Shown here: positions 45,485-55,205 of the stretch, in pieces
How positions within the stretch are numbered: position 1 is the first letter of the stretch
Layout: every line of letters starts with the position of its first letter
DNA from: Halomonas sp. YLGW01
GTDB taxonomy: Bacteria; Pseudomonadota; Gammaproteobacteria; Pseudomonadales; Halomonadaceae
Direction: 5' to 3'
DNA: 64,000 bases
Assembly (NCBI RefSeq): GCF_014840935.1
Contig: NZ_CP062005.1
Coordinates: forward strand, 2,666,001-2,730,000
Notes under the pieces: model-generated
What the model saw: the letters and a program-made list of their open reading frames with translations, nothing else
Database searches by the model: none
Told to the model about the DNA's origin: nothing
Translations under genes and position numbers: made by a program

Positions 45485-45511
45485 CACGGCCCGGTCATCG
45501 ACCGGGCCGTG
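45485..45511. terminator. Terminator between PRC-barrel and purU genes
   Basis: Stem CACGGCCCGGT/ACCGGGCCGTG (11 bp) with loop CATCG, between convergent genes; weak T tracts on either side. Confidence 0.75.
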
Positions 45512-45530
45512 GCGTTTCTGCCGCAAGAAA

Positions 45531-46397
45531 TTAACGGTCGAACACCACCGTGCGCCGGGCATGCAGGAAGACCCGCCGCTCGACGTGATAGCCCACCGCC
45601 CGGGCCAGCGTCAGGCACTCGATGTCGCGCCCCTTGGCCACCAGGTCCTCGGGATAGTCGACATGACTCACCGGCTCCACGCCCTGGGTGATGATCGGCC
45701 CCTCGTCGAGGTCGTCGTTGATGTAGTGGGCGGTGGCGCCGACCAGCTTGACGCCCTTTTCATAGGCCTGATGGTACGGCTTGGCACCCTTGAAGCCGGG
45801 CAGCAGCGAGTGATGGATGTTGATCGCCCGCCCCGAGAGCTTCTCGCACATGTCGCTCGAGAGCACCTGCATGTAGCGGGCGAGGATCACCAGCTCCGCC
45901 CCGGTCTCCTGCACCACCTGCCATACCTTCGCCTCCTGCTCGGCCTTGGTCGCTGGCGTGATCGGGAAGTGGTAATACGGCAGGTCGTGCCAGGCGGCCA
46001 GCGGCTCGAGATCCGGGTGATTCGAGACCACGGCGCGAATATCGATGGGCAACTGGCCGATACGGTAGCGATACAGCAGGTCGTTGAGGCAGTGATCGGC
46101 CTTGGAGACCATGATCACCACCGGCAAGCGAGTGCCGGGGGGCGTCAGCTCGAAGCTCATCTCGAACTCGGCGGCGCGCTGCGCGAAGGCCTGGCGGAAG
46201 GAATCGCCGTCGAGGCCAGGGTCTTCCGGGCGGAACTCGGCGCGAATGAAGAAGCGCTCGCCGAGGCGATCATCGAAGGAGCTCAGGTCGGTGATGTAGC
46301 CCCGTTGTTCCCTGAGAAAGCGGGTGACCACATCCACGGTGCCCAGGCGGCTCGGGCACTGGGCGGCCAGGATCCAGGTATCGGCGGGTTGACTCAT
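45531..46397 (-). CDS. purU: Formyltetrahydrofolate deformylase
   Basis: 288 residues. N-terminal ACT domain (QCPSRLGTVDVVTRFLREQRGYITDLSSF) and C-terminal formyl-transferase-like domain with VVIMVSKADHCLNDLLYR, VILARYMQVLS, NIHHSLLPGFKGAKPY and GATAHYINDDLDEGPII. It splits 10-formyl-tetrahydrofolate to formate and tetrahydrofolate. The start overlaps the end of soxG by 4 nt. It rounds off one-carbon handling from sarcosine demethylation, which charges tetrahydrofolate with C1 units. Confidence 0.93.
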   Translation of the reverse strand: MSQPADTWILAAQCPSRLGTVDVVTRFLREQRGYITDLSSFDDRLGERFFIRAEFRPEDPGLDGDSFRQAFAQRAAEFEMSFELTPPGTRLPVVIMVSKADHCLNDLLYRYRIGQLPIDIRAVVSNHPDLEPLAAWHDLPYYHFPITPATKAEQEAKVWQVVQETGAELVILARYMQVLSSDMCEKLSGRAINIHHSLLPGFKGAKPYHQAYEKGVKLVGATAHYINDDLDEGPIITQGVEPVSHVDYPEDLVAKGRDIECLTLARAVGYHVERRVFLHARRTVVFDR

Positions 46398-47059
46398 GCG
46401 CCCTCCTCGACGGCAATGCCGTACTCCTCGCCGGCATCCAGCAGCCATCGATAGATGTAGTCGGCAAAGCTTCGGCGCACCACCAGCTCCCAGCGTGTAT
46501 CGGAGGGCCGGCGCAGGATCACCGAGGCCTTGGCGAACACCGTGGTCACGCCCTTGCCGACCGGGAAGTGGCGCGGATAGACATCATAGGCTACCGACTT
46601 CTTAAGCACTTCCCGGGCCTTGTCGCCTTCAAGCTCCAGCAGCGTCTGGCCTCCACTGACGTTGACGATACTGATGTGGGCATCGCCCAGTGCCTCGCGC
46701 AGTCGGCGCTCGACGTCGAACTCCTCGCCGCCGGGCACGATCAAGAGCCACTCGTCCGGCGACAACCACTGGAGCGAGCACTCACCCACCGGCCCGCCGG
46801 ACAATGACTGCACCAACCCCAGCGGCTCGCCGGGAAGCGAGAGGCCCACCACCTCGCGCAGGGCCTCATCGAGCACGATGGCCCCGCCACGCAGCATCAG
46901 ATGCCCGAGGAAGGGGCGCTCGCGAAGGATCACCTGGCTGTCGCCCTTGGCCTGTGGCGCCCCCGAGTGGTGGAGACTGCAGGAAAGCGGCGACTCGACG
47001 GCGATCTCCCATTCATTTTCAACGACGGGGCGCGTATCGAACTGTTGGACGTTAGACAT
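46394..47059 (-). CDS. soxG: Sarcosine oxidase gamma subunit
   Basis: 221 residues. Family signatures are RPFLGHLMLRGG, SLQWLSPDEWLLIVPGGEE, VNVSGGQTLLELEGDKAREVLKK and the C-terminal RRSFADYIYRWLLDAGEEYG. It contacts the alpha chain and its folate domain in the heterotetramer. The start overlaps the soxA end by 8 nt, and its own end overlaps purU, so four genes in a row are overlapped. Confidence 0.93.
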   Translation of the reverse strand: MSNVQQFDTRPVVENEWEIAVESPLSCSLHHSGAPQAKGDSQVILRERPFLGHLMLRGGAIVLDEALREVVGLSLPGEPLGLVQSLSGGPVGECSLQWLSPDEWLLIVPGGEEFDVERRLREALGDAHISIVNVSGGQTLLELEGDKAREVLKKSVAYDVYPRHFPVGKGVTTVFAKASVILRRPSDTRWELVVRRSFADYIYRWLLDAGEEYGIAVEEGA

Positions 47060-50000
47060 GCTGACGCTCTCCCTTGGGATCGACGAAGACGGGACTGACG
47101 ATCTCGACCTCGTGGACCTGGCCGTCGACCATGGGCAGATAGACCGTCTCGCCGAGCTTCTGGTGGCCGCCCTTGACCACCGCCAGGGCGAAGCCTGATT
47201 CCAGGGTCGGGCTGTAGTAGCTCGAGGTCACGTGACCTTCCATCGGCATGGGCATCGCGTGCTTTTTATCAGGGCTGGGGTCGAGCACGATCTGCGCGCC
47301 CTCTTCCAGCACCACCTCGGGATCCCTGGGCTTGAGGCCCACCAGCTGCTTGCGGTTCTCGCGCCGGGTGTCCGGTCGCGTCAGGGCCCGCTTGCCGATC
47401 CAGGAGAACGGCTTGTCGTAGCCGACCGCCCACTGCATGCCCAGATCCTCCGGGGTCACCGAACCGTCGGTGTCCTGCCCCGCGATGATGAAGCCCTTCT
47501 CGGCGCGCAGCACGTGCATGGTCTCGGTACCATAGGGCGTCAGGCCGTAGCTGTCGCCATGGGCGAACAGCGTCTTCCAGACGTGCATGGCGTAGTTGGC
47601 CTGGACGTTGATCTCGTAGGCCAGCTCCCCGGTGAAGGAGATGCGGAAGACCCGCGCCGGCACGCCGGCTACCGTGCCCTCGCGCCAGTCCATGAAGGTG
47701 AAGGCCTCGCGGTCGAGATCGATGTCGGTGACTTCGGCAAGCAGCTGGCGCGCCTGCGGCCCGGTGACGGTCATGGTCGCCCAGTGATCGGTCACCGAGG
47801 TGAAATAGACATCGAGTTCCGGCCACTCGGTCTGGTGCCATATCTCGAGCCACTCGAGCACGGTGGCCGCACCGCCGGTGCTGGTGGTCATCAGGAAGTG
47901 ATTCTCGCCCAGGCAACTCGTCGTGCCGTCGTCCATCACCATGCCGTCGTCCTTGCACATCAGGCCGTAGCGGACGCGTCCCGGGGCCAGCTTCGCCCAC
48001 TTGTTGGTGTAGACCCGACCCAGGAATTCCCGGGCATCCGGGCCCTGGATGTCGATCTTGCCGAGGGTCGAGGCATCGAGAATGCCGACGCCCTCGCGCA
48101 CCGCCAGGCACTCCCGGGCCACCGCCTCATGCATGGTCTCAAGCCTGCCGCCGTCCGCAGCGGGGCCCTGTTGTGATGAAACTGGTTGTGGAAAGTACCA
48201 GGGCCGCTTCCACTGGCCGACGTCCTCAAACTCCGCGCCGTTCTCCACGTGCCACTGGTGCAGGGCGGTGTAGCGCTTCGGGTCGAACAGCTCGCCACAG
48301 TGACGGCCGACGATGGCGCCGAAGGTCACCGGGGTGTAGTTGGGCCTGAACACCGTGGTGCCGACCTCGGGGATCGAACGCCCCAGGCAGCGGGCGGCGA
48401 TGGCCATGCCATTGATGTTGCCAAGCTTGCCCTGATCGGTGCCGAAACCAAGCGCCGTGTAGCGCTTGACGTGCTCGATGGACTCGAAGCCCTCGCGGGT
48501 GGCGAGCTCGATCGCCGCCGCGGTGACATCGTTCTGCAGGTCGACGAACTGCTTGGGCGCGCGCAGGGTCGGCTTCTGGTGCGGCACCTGAAAGAGGGCC
48601 ACCGCGGCGCCGTCCCGCCGCGACGCGACGCCGGGCAGGGCTAAGTCAACCGGCGCGAAACCGCAGGCCTCGGCGGCGACGCGACCGGCCTCGCGGCCCT
48701 CGGAGAGCACCTCGCCGAGGGCATAGACCCCTCGGGCGCCACCGGCGGGCGTCAGGCCCTTCACCGGCGAGGGCACGAAGCCTAGGATCTCGTCGTTCCA
48801 GGTCGGCCGGCTGCCGGTGTGGGAGGCCAGGTGCACCACCGGGCTGTAGCCGCCGGAGCTCGCCACGGTATCGCAGGCGAGCTCCTCGATGGGGCCTGCA
48901 ACCGCGAAGCCGGCGATATCGATCGGGGCCACCCTGGCGGCCGCGACGCGCTTGTCGTGCTTTCCTCGCCCTGACTTGGCCTCGATCACCGCGGCGCCGG
49001 GGATCACGCGGATGCCCTTGGCGCGGGCCTCGTCCACCATCTCACCCTCGGGATTGGCGCGAGCGTCGGCGATGGCGACCACCTCGCGGCCGGACGCCGC
49101 CCCCAGGTCGTGCCAGTCCAGCGCCGCCCGGTAGCCGTGGTCGTTGCTGGTGGAGAGCACCAGCCGATGGCCCGGCACCACGCCATAGCGGCGGATATAG
49201 GTGGACACGGCCCCCGCCAGCAGGTTGCCCGGCACGTCGTTGCCGGCATACACCAGCGGCCGCTCGTGGGCGCCGCTGGCCAGTACCACCCGGCCGGCAC
49301 GTACCCGATGCAGGCGGGCACGCACCTGACGGCGGCCCTGCACCGCCGGCGCGGTGTCGGCCAGGTGCTCGGTGCGCCGCTCGTGCAGGGTCACGAAGTT
49401 GTGATCGTGATAGCCGTTGGCGGTGGTGCGGGGCAGCAGGGTCACGTGCTCGAGCCCGGCAAGCTCCGTGAGCGCCTGCTCGACCCAGGCCACGGCCGGG
49501 GCGTCGTCGAGGGTCTCGCGGGAATCGAGCAGCGAGCCGCCCAGCTCCTCCTGCTCGTCGCAGAGGATCACCCGTGCGCCGGTGCGCCCGGCGGCCAGCG
49601 CCGCGGAAAGGCCCGCGGGGCCGGCACCGACCACCAGCACGTCACAGTGCTGGTGCATATGGTCGTAGATGTCCGGGTCGGCCTCGGTGGGACTTACCCC
49701 CAGGCCCGCGGCCTTGCGGATGTATTTCTCATAAGTCAGCCACATCGAGGCCGGGGCCATGAAGGTCTTGTAGTAGAAACCCGGCGGCATGAACTGGCCA
49801 CCGAGCTTGCCCACCAGCCCCATCAGGTCGCGCTGGACGCTGGGCCAGCCGTTGGTGCTGCGGGCGGACAGGCCCTCATAGAGCGCCTGCTGGGTGGCAC
49901 GCACGTTGGGCACCTGGCCAGCGTCGCTACTGCCCAGCTGGACGATGGCATTGGGCTCCTCGGCGCCGGCGGCGACGATGCCGCGGGGGCGCGAGTACTT

Positions 50001-50168
50001 GAAGCTGCGGTTGACGATATCGACGCCATTGGCGAGCAGCGCCGAGGCCAGGGTATCCCCGGGATGCCCCTGATACGCCTGGCCGTTGAAGGTGAAACTC
50101 AGCTTGCGAGTGCGGTCGATGCGACCGCCGGCCTCGAGACGGTTCGGCTGCTGCGGCGACTGGCTCAT
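47052..50168 (-). CDS. soxA: Sarcosine oxidase alpha subunit
   Basis: 1038 residues, slightly above the usual 1000. N-terminal SoxA-type 2Fe-2S-like ubiquitin domain (LSFTFNGQAYQGHPGDTLASALLANG), a dinucleotide site VLVVGAGPAGLSAALAAGRTG, and a C-terminal aminomethyltransferase-like folate domain (about 610 onward; TSVTDHWATMTVTGPQARQLL, GELAYEINVQ). It holds NAD and the tetrahydrofolate chamber that captures formaldehyde. The start overlaps soxD by 4 nt. The longer upstream frame overlaps soxD and is rejected. Confidence 0.95.
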   Translation of the reverse strand: MSQSPQQPNRLEAGGRIDRTRKLSFTFNGQAYQGHPGDTLASALLANGVDIVNRSFKYSRPRGIVAAGAEEPNAIVQLGSSDAGQVPNVRATQQALYEGLSARSTNGWPSVQRDLMGLVGKLGGQFMPPGFYYKTFMAPASMWLTYEKYIRKAAGLGVSPTEADPDIYDHMHQHCDVLVVGAGPAGLSAALAAGRTGARVILCDEQEELGGSLLDSRETLDDAPAVAWVEQALTELAGLEHVTLLPRTTANGYHDHNFVTLHERRTEHLADTAPAVQGRRQVRARLHRVRAGRVVLASGAHERPLVYAGNDVPGNLLAGAVSTYIRRYGVVPGHRLVLSTSNDHGYRAALDWHDLGAASGREVVAIADARANPEGEMVDEARAKGIRVIPGAAVIEAKSGRGKHDKRVAAARVAPIDIAGFAVAGPIEELACDTVASSGGYSPVVHLASHTGSRPTWNDEILGFVPSPVKGLTPAGGARGVYALGEVLSEGREAGRVAAEACGFAPVDLALPGVASRRDGAAVALFQVPHQKPTLRAPKQFVDLQNDVTAAAIELATREGFESIEHVKRYTALGFGTDQGKLGNINGMAIAARCLGRSIPEVGTTVFRPNYTPVTFGAIVGRHCGELFDPKRYTALHQWHVENGAEFEDVGQWKRPWYFPQPVSSQQGPAADGGRLETMHEAVARECLAVREGVGILDASTLGKIDIQGPDAREFLGRVYTNKWAKLAPGRVRYGLMCKDDGMVMDDGTTSCLGENHFLMTTSTGGAATVLEWLEIWHQTEWPELDVYFTSVTDHWATMTVTGPQARQLLAEVTDIDLDREAFTFMDWREGTVAGVPARVFRISFTGELAYEINVQANYAMHVWKTLFAHGDSYGLTPYGTETMHVLRAEKGFIIAGQDTDGSVTPEDLGMQWAVGYDKPFSWIGKRALTRPDTRRENRKQLVGLKPRDPEVVLEEGAQIVLDPSPDKKHAMPMPMEGHVTSSYYSPTLESGFALAVVKGGHQKLGETVYLPMVDGQVHEVEIVSPVFVDPKGERQHV

Positions 50169-50527
50169 GCGCGGACTCCTTCTCGACGCTCGGCCCGGGG
50201 GGCATCGCGTTCGGCGGCGCTCGCCGCGGCCTTGTCGGCGTGGCTCTCGGCGGTGATCGACGGCTGCTCCCCCATCTTGTAGACCTCGAGGATCTCGTAG
50301 CTCACGGTGTGGCGGGTGATGTTGAAGAACTTGCGACAGCCCACCGCGTGGACCCACAGCTCATGGTGAACGCCCCGCGGGTTGTCACGGAAGAACAGGT
50401 AGTCGCCCCATTCCTCGTCCGAGCAGGCCTGCGGGTCCGCGGGGCGAGCGATATGCGCCTGACCCTTGGGGTGGAATTCCTCTTCCTCGCGGTGCTCGCC
50501 GCAGTAGGGACAGTAGATATTGAACAT
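50165..50527 (-). CDS. soxD: Sarcosine oxidase delta subunit
   Basis: 120 residues. CPYCGEHREEEEFH with Cys6 and Cys9, and WVHAVGCRKFFN with His60 and Cys64, give the Zn2+ site known for this subunit. The C-terminal 25 residues are a charged Ala/Glu/Arg tail. Its start sits between the palindromic repeat and soxA. This small gene is hidden inside a larger open frame on the same strand. Structural subunit of the heterotetramer. Confidence 0.95.
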   Translation of the reverse strand: MFNIYCPYCGEHREEEEFHPKGQAHIARPADPQACSDEEWGDYLFFRDNPRGVHHELWVHAVGCRKFFNITRHTVSYEILEVYKMGEQPSITAESHADKAAASAAERDAPRAERREGVRA

Positions 50528-50567
50528 GGTCCTGGCTCCTCCATCACTCGGACGAAAGCGAATCGTT

Positions 50568-50694
50568 TTTCTGCGCCAGCGAGCCGTGATGAGGGCAAGG
50601 CGTTCGACGAAGCGGAACCGGAGTGTACGAGCTTGTACATGAGGATTCCGATGAGTCGAACAACGCAGCCATCGCCCGGCGCAGCTCGCAGAAA
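50568..50694. repeat. 127-bp imperfect palindrome, ERIC/REP-like
   Basis: The two 63-nt halves fold back on each other: outer TTTCTGCG/CGCAGAAA, middle GTTCGAC/GTCGAAC and CGGAA/TTCCG, inner TGTAC/GTACA, with mismatches between. It fills the soxB-soxD spacer and ends right beside the soxB stop codon. Whole-length symmetry suggests a non-autonomous intergenic repeat; no copy of it was noticed elsewhere in the window. Confidence 0.7.
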
Positions 50695-51945
50695 TCAGTG
50701 GGCGACGCCGGCCGCGCCATGCTCGTCGATCAGCGCACCGGTATGGAAACGGTCGATGGAGAACGGCCTGGCGATCGGGTGCATCTCGCCCTTGGCGAGG
50801 CTTGACGCAAACACATGCCCGGAGCCCGGCGTGGCCTTGAAGCCCCCGGTGCCCCAGCCACAGTTGAAGTAAAGGCCCTTGACCCGGGTCCTGGAGAGGA
50901 TCGGGCAGGCATCCGGGCAGGTGTCGACGATGCCGCCCCACTGGCGGTTCATGCGCACCCGCGAGAAGATCGGGAACATCTCGACGATCGCCTGCAGGGT
51001 GTGCTCCACGGTCGAGTAGCTGCCGCGCTGGCCATAACCGTTGTAGCCGTCGATGCCGGCGCCGATCACCAGGTCGCCCTTGTCGGACTGGCTGACATAA
51101 CCGTGCACATGGTTGGACATCACCACGGTGTCGAGGATCGGCTTGATCGGCTCCGAGACCAGCGCCTGCAACGGGTGGGATTCCAGCGGCAGCCTGATGC
51201 CGGCCATCTTCGCCATCACCCCGGAATTGCCGGCGGTCACGCAGCCCACGGTCCTGGCTTCGATGTCGCCGCGGTTGGTGTGCACCCCCAGGATCTGGCC
51301 GTCGCGGATCTTGAAGCCAGTTACCTCGGTGTTTTGCAGCAGATCCACCCCCAGGGCGTCGGCGGCCCGGGCATAGCCCCAGGCCACGGCGTCGTGGCGG
51401 GCCACGCCGGCCCGCGGCTGCCAGGAGGCGCCCATCACCGGATAGCGGGCCCGCGATGAGCAATCAAGGATCGGCACCAGCGCCTGCACGCCCTGAGCAT
51501 CGAGCACCTCGCCGTCGATACCGTTCAGGCGGTTGGCGTTGACCCGGCGTTTTATGTCGCGCATGTCCTGCAGGGTGTGCCCGAGGTTGAGCACGCCGCG
51601 CTGGGAGAACATCACGTTGTAGTTGATGTCCTGGGACAGCCCTTCCCAGAGTTTCATCGAGTGCTCGTAGAGCGCCGCGGCCTCGTCCCACAGGTAGTTG
51701 GAGCGCACGATGGTGGTGTTGCGGGCGGTGTTTCCGCCGCCCAGCCAGCCCTTCTCGAGCACCGCCACCTTGGTGATGCCGAACTCCTTGGCGAGATAAT
51801 AGGCGGTCGCCAGCCCATGGCCGCCACCGCCGACGATGATCACGTCGTAGGCCTTCCCGGGCGTGGGGTTGCGCCACTGGCGCTGCCAGTTCTCGTGGTG
51901 ACTCAGCGCGTGCTTGACCAGCCCGAAGCCTGAATAGCGTTGCAT
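50695..51945 (-). CDS. soxB: Sarcosine oxidase beta subunit
   Basis: 416 residues, matching the family, with AGGAG 6 nt before the ATG. FAD-binding [20 protein letters not shown] at about 33-52, [13 protein letters not shown], then [15 protein letters not shown]; the His near 184 is probably the covalent FMN ligand. The C-terminal [17 protein letters not shown] and [17 protein letters not shown] are typical of SoxB. It oxidises sarcosine to glycine plus a C1 unit passed to folate in the alpha chain. First gene of the sox operon. The next gene starts after the palindromic repeat. Confidence 0.95.
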   Translation of the reverse strand: MQRYSGFGLVKHALSHHENWQRQWRNPTPGKAYDVIIVGGGGHGLATAYYLAKEFGITKVAVLEKGWLGGGNTARNTTIVRSNYLWDEAAALYEHSMKLWEGLSQDINYNVMFSQRGVLNLGHTLQDMRDIKRRVNANRLNGIDGEVLDAQGVQALVPILDCSSRARYPVMGASWQPRAGVARHDAVAWGYARAADALGVDLLQNTEVTGFKIRDGQILGVHTNRGDIEARTVGCVTAGNSGVMAKMAGIRLPLESHPLQALVSEPIKPILDTVVMSNHVHGYVSQSDKGDLVIGAGIDGYNGYGQRGSYSTVEHTLQAIVEMFPIFSRVRMNRQWGGIVDTCPDACPILSRTRVKGLYFNCGWGTGGFKATPGSGHVFASSLAKGEMHPIARPFSIDRFHTGALIDEHGAAGVAH

Positions 51946-52073
51946 AGGTGTCTCCTGACTCATTCGGGGCGTGGCCCGACCGACGAGTGGCGTCAACGGC
52001 GCCATCTTGAGGCGATGGTAGCCCCGGCCCCGCCCCCCAAGATGCTTGGCGACGTCACGACAGGACGGATTTG

Positions 52074-52089
52074 CGACATGGATGTCGCA
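52074..52089. promoter_or_regulatory. Perfect 16-bp palindrome between soxB and the GntR gene
   Basis: GCGACAT-GG-ATGTCGC, about 130 nt before soxB and 155 nt before the GntR start; a further CGACAT follows at 52094. Likely a regulator site, for which unit is unclear. Confidence 0.5.
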
Positions 52090-52191
52090 TCCCGACATTA
52101 TGGCCGCCCGTCGCTGACCCGGCGTCATCGCCGGAGCGCCGCTCACCCGGCGGGCTCGACCAATGTCTAAGCGTCAACCGGCAAAAAGCCG

Positions 52192-52220
52192 TTGCACGAA
52201 ATGTCCGACATTAATATATT
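52192..52220 (+). promoter_or_regulatory. GntR promoter with embedded operator
   Basis: TTGCAC (52192-52197) and TATATT (52215-52220), 17 nt apart. The spacer holds the palindrome ATGTC-C-GACAT (52201-52211), which fits the FadR/FCD-type GntR core TGTCNGACA. Binding there should block the promoter, meaning autorepression. Confidence 0.6.
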
Positions 52221-52245
52221 TACATCAGATATTTTGGAGAACACC

Positions 52246-53049
52246 GTGACTCAAGCCTCACCGCTCACTCAACTCTCTCGGCTTCCGCAGCCCGACGAGG
52301 CCGGGGGCGCCAACGCGCTGGCCACCGTACTCGCCCACGCCATCCTGTCCGGGCAGTGGGCCAGCGGGGAGACCTTTCCCCGCGAGCTGGACCTTTGCCA
52401 GCACTTCGCGGCCAGCCGCAACCGGGTCCGCAATGCCCTGGCCGCCCTGAGCGGCTGCGGGTTAATCGAGCGTACCGCCGGTCGTGGCACCGTGGTGCGC
52501 GACATCGTCGACTGGCACCTGCTCGACCCGCAGATGAGCGAGTGGATGGCGGGGCTCGAGTCGCCGCATCCGCAGCTGGTGCGCGAGGTCTTCGCCTTTC
52601 GCCTCTCGGCCGAGCCCTTCGTCAGCGAACTCGCCGCCCTGGCCGCCACAGCCCAGGACCTGGCTCGCATCGAGACGGCCTTCGACGGCATGTGCGAAAG
52701 CGCCGACGACCCCGCGCGCCGCGAGGAGCACGCGGACTACGATGTGGCCTTCCACGACGCCATCTACCGCGCCAGCCACAACCTGGTGTGGCGCCAGATG
52801 GGACTGCTGCTGCGACCCTCGATCGTCGCGCTGATCCAGCACTCCCACCATCAGGCGGACTCGCTTGACGACAGCCTGGCGCGCCATCGCCGGGTGCTCG
52901 AGGCCATCCGCCTGCGCCAGCCGGACGCCGCTCGCGAGGCCACCGAACGCGTGCTGGCGCGCACCGCCGCCGATCTCGGCGTCGACAACGGTGGGCGCCA
53001 GCTCAGGCAGTCGGCGACGTTGTCTGACGGATCAGCACTCGCCGACTGA
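52246..53049 (+). CDS. GntR-family (FCD/FadR-type) regulator, DgoR-like
   Basis: 267 residues from GTG, chosen because TTGGAG lies 7 nt upstream; an earlier ATG at 52201 falls inside the promoter and operator. N-terminal winged helix ([36 protein letters not shown], in two parts around 38-75), then the all-helical FCD ligand domain with [10 protein letters not shown] as a probable metal-site segment. It heads the galactonate pathway genes, like DgoR, and its binding word recurs before the sugar symporter 10 kb away. Effector probably galactonate; inferred. Confidence 0.85.
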   Translation: MTQASPLTQLSRLPQPDEAGGANALATVLAHAILSGQWASGETFPRELDLCQHFAASRNRVRNALAALSGCGLIERTAGRGTVVRDIVDWHLLDPQMSEWMAGLESPHPQLVREVFAFRLSAEPFVSELAALAATAQDLARIETAFDGMCESADDPARREEHADYDVAFHDAIYRASHNLVWRQMGLLLRPSIVALIQHSHHQADSLDDSLARHRRVLEAIRLRQPDAAREATERVLARTAADLGVDNGGRQLRQSATLSDGSALAD

Positions 53050-53104
53050 GACCGGCCGCGCCGCGCCACCTTCTGCCATTTGCCCGACAAAAAGGATCCA
53101 TCGC

Positions 53105-54253
53105 ATGAAAATCACCCGACTCAAGACCTGGCAGGTGCCGCCGCGCTGGCTGTTTCTGAAGATCGAGACCGACGAGGGCTGCTACGGCTGGGGCGAGCCG
53201 GTGGTAGAGGGCCGTGCCGCCACCGTCGAGGCCGCCGTCCACGAGCTGTCCGACTACCTGATCGGCCAGGACCCGCGCCACATCGAGCACCTGTGGAACG
53301 TGATGTACCGGGCCGGCTTCTACCGCGGCGGACCGATCCTGATGTCGGCCATCGCAGGCATCGACCAGGCGCTGTGGGATCTCAAGGGGCGCGATCTGGG
53401 GGTGCCCGTGCACCAGCTGCTCGGCGGCCCGGTGCGCGACAAGATGCGCATGTACGCCTGGACCGGCGGCGATCGCCCCTCGGACGTGGGTGCCGGCGCC
53501 AAGGCGCTGGTCGAGCAGGGCTTCACCGCCTTCAAGATGAACGGCACCCCGGAAATGCAGATCGTCGACTCCCACAAGAAGATCGATGACGCCGTGGCCC
53601 GCGTGGCCGAGGCCCGTGACGCCGTGGGACCGGACGTCGGCATCGGCATCGACTTCCATGGCCGCGTGCATCGCCCGATGGCCAAGGCGCTGATGCGCGA
53701 GCTCGAGCAGTTCCACCCGATGTTCATCGAGGAGCCGGTGGCGCCCGAGCATCTGCCGGCCCTCAAGCACATCGCCGAGGGCATCGCCACGCCCATCGCC
53801 ACCGGGGAGCGCCTGCACACCCGCTTCCAGTTCCGCGACCTCCTGGCCGACGGCATGGTCGACGTCATCCAGCCCGATCTCTCGCACTGCGGCGGCATCA
53901 GCGAGGGGCTCAAGATCGCCACCCTCGCCTCGGCCCATGACGTGGCGCTGGCCCCGCACTGCCCGCTGGGCCCGCTGACGCTGGCCGCCTCGCTGCAGCT
54001 GGATGCGGTGTGTCACAACGCCTTCATCCAGGAACAGAGCATGGGCATCCACTACAACCAGGACAACGACGTGCTCGACTATCTGGTCGACAAGTCCGCG
54101 CTGGCCATCGAGGACGGCTTCTGTGCCATCCCCCAGGGCCCGGGGCTCGGTGTCGAGATCGACGAGGCCTTCGTCGAGGAGCGCGCCAAGGTCGGTCACC
54201 GCTGGCGCAACCCGGTATGGCAGCACGAGGATGGCTCGGTCGCCGAGTGGTAA
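53105..54253 (+). CDS. dgoD: Galactonate dehydratase
   Basis: 382 residues, the same size as E. coli DgoD. Mandelate racemase/enolase fold: [21 protein letters not shown] at the start, the Mg2+ ligands in [16 protein letters not shown] and GERLHTR, and the catalytic [14 protein letters not shown] region. It dehydrates D-galactonate to 2-keto-3-deoxygalactonate. AAGGA precedes the ATG. The gene starts 55 nt after the GntR gene, and the other pathway enzymes follow in order. Confidence 0.93.
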   Translation: MKITRLKTWQVPPRWLFLKIETDEGCYGWGEPVVEGRAATVEAAVHELSDYLIGQDPRHIEHLWNVMYRAGFYRGGPILMSAIAGIDQALWDLKGRDLGVPVHQLLGGPVRDKMRMYAWTGGDRPSDVGAGAKALVEQGFTAFKMNGTPEMQIVDSHKKIDDAVARVAEARDAVGPDVGIGIDFHGRVHRPMAKALMRELEQFHPMFIEEPVAPEHLPALKHIAEGIATPIATGERLHTRFQFRDLLADGMVDVIQPDLSHCGGISEGLKIATLASAHDVALAPHCPLGPLTLAASLQLDAVCHNAFIQEQSMGIHYNQDNDVLDYLVDKSALAIEDGFCAIPQGPGLGVEIDEAFVEERAKVGHRWRNPVWQHEDGSVAEW

Positions 54254-54330
54254 GTTCCGGCCGATCCCGGGCATCCGCCCCCGTCGGGCGACGGCCGTAG
54301 GCGCCGACTCGTCCGTCCCCAATCACGCCA

Positions 54331-54388
54331 CACCCACGCGGCTCCCATGGGCCTGCGTGGGTGACCGACAGGCCGCCGGCGGCCTGTC
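54331..54388. other. Two adjacent hairpins between dgoD and the dehydrogenase gene
   Basis: First, CACCCACGC/GCGTGGGTG (54331-54363) with a 15-nt loop that holds CCCATGGG; second, a perfect 22-bp palindrome (54367-54388). No T-run follows, so they may act as mRNA stabilisers or partial terminators inside the operon. Confidence 0.6.
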
Positions 54389-54410
54389 ATGAATGAAAGA
54401 TGGAGCCCTC

Positions 54411-55205
54411 ATGACCGCTCAGACAGCAGCCTCTAATGCCCCCGCCTTCGCCGACTTCCGCTACCCGGACCTCGACGGCGCCAGCGTCTTCATCACCGGT
54501 GGCGGCTCCGGCATCGGCGCCGCCCTGACCGAGGGCTTCCTCGCCCAGGGGGCCAAGGTGGCCTTCGTCGGCCTGTCCGACGCCACGCCCTTCTGCGATG
54601 CCATGGAGGCGAAGTACGCCAATCGCCCGCTGTTTATCCGCTGCGACATCCAGGACATCGCCGCCCTTCAGGGCGCCATCGTAAAGGCCCGCGAGGCTCA
54701 CGGCCCGATCGGCGTGCTGGTCAACAATGCCGCCCGCGACACCCGCCACAAGCTCGAGGAGTGGACGGTGGAGCAGTGGGACGAGTCGATCGCCACCAAC
54801 CTGCGCCCGCAGTTCTTCACCGCCCAGGCGGTGGCCGCCGACATGCGCCGCCTGGGCGGCGGTGCCATCATCAACCTGTCCTCCAACAGCTATATGCTGG
54901 GCCTCGATGGCTACCCGACCTACGTCACCGCCAAGGCCGGCATCATGGGCCTGACCAAGGCGCTGGCCCGGGAGCTGGGGCCGGACGCCATCCGCGTCAA
55001 CTGCCTGATTCCCGGCTGGGTGATGACCGAGCGCCAGCGCGAGCTGTGGGTCAACGACCGTGACCTCAAGGAGTGCATCGATCAGCAGTGCCTCAAGGAA
55101 GCGATCCCGGTCGAGGACATGATCAATCCCTGCCTGTTCCTGGCCTCCTCCGCCTCGCGGATGATGACCGGCCAGCCGATGGTGGTCGACGGGGGCCGGG
55201 TGTGA
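54411..55205 (+). CDS. Short-chain dehydrogenase, probable galactose 1-dehydrogenase
   Basis: 264 residues. NAD(P)-binding VFITGGGSGIGAALTEGF, NNAARDTRH, catalytic Ser and Tyr-x3-Lys in NLSSNSYMLG and YPTYVTAKAG, and a C-terminal TGQPMVVDGGRV. This is the classical SDR layout. Placement with dgoD, kinase, aldolase and lactonase argues that it oxidises D-galactose (or a related aldose) to the lactone. The stop overlaps the kinase start by 4 nt. The ATG used follows GGAG. Confidence 0.85.
   Translation: MTAQTAASNAPAFADFRYPDLDGASVFITGGGSGIGAALTEGFLAQGAKVAFVGLSDATPFCDAMEAKYANRPLFIRCDIQDIAALQGAIVKAREAHGPIGVLVNNAARDTRHKLEEWTVEQWDESIATNLRPQFFTAQAVAADMRRLGGGAIINLSSNSYMLGLDGYPTYVTAKAGIMGLTKALARELGPDAIRVNCLIPGWVMTERQRELWVNDRDLKECIDQQCLKEAIPVEDMINPCLFLASSASRMMTGQPMVVDGGRV

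Noticed and set aside
50528-51463. Long upstream extension of the soxD frame
   Set aside because: It runs antisense-free but out of frame through soxB and the palindromic repeat; homology begins at MFNIYCPYCG.
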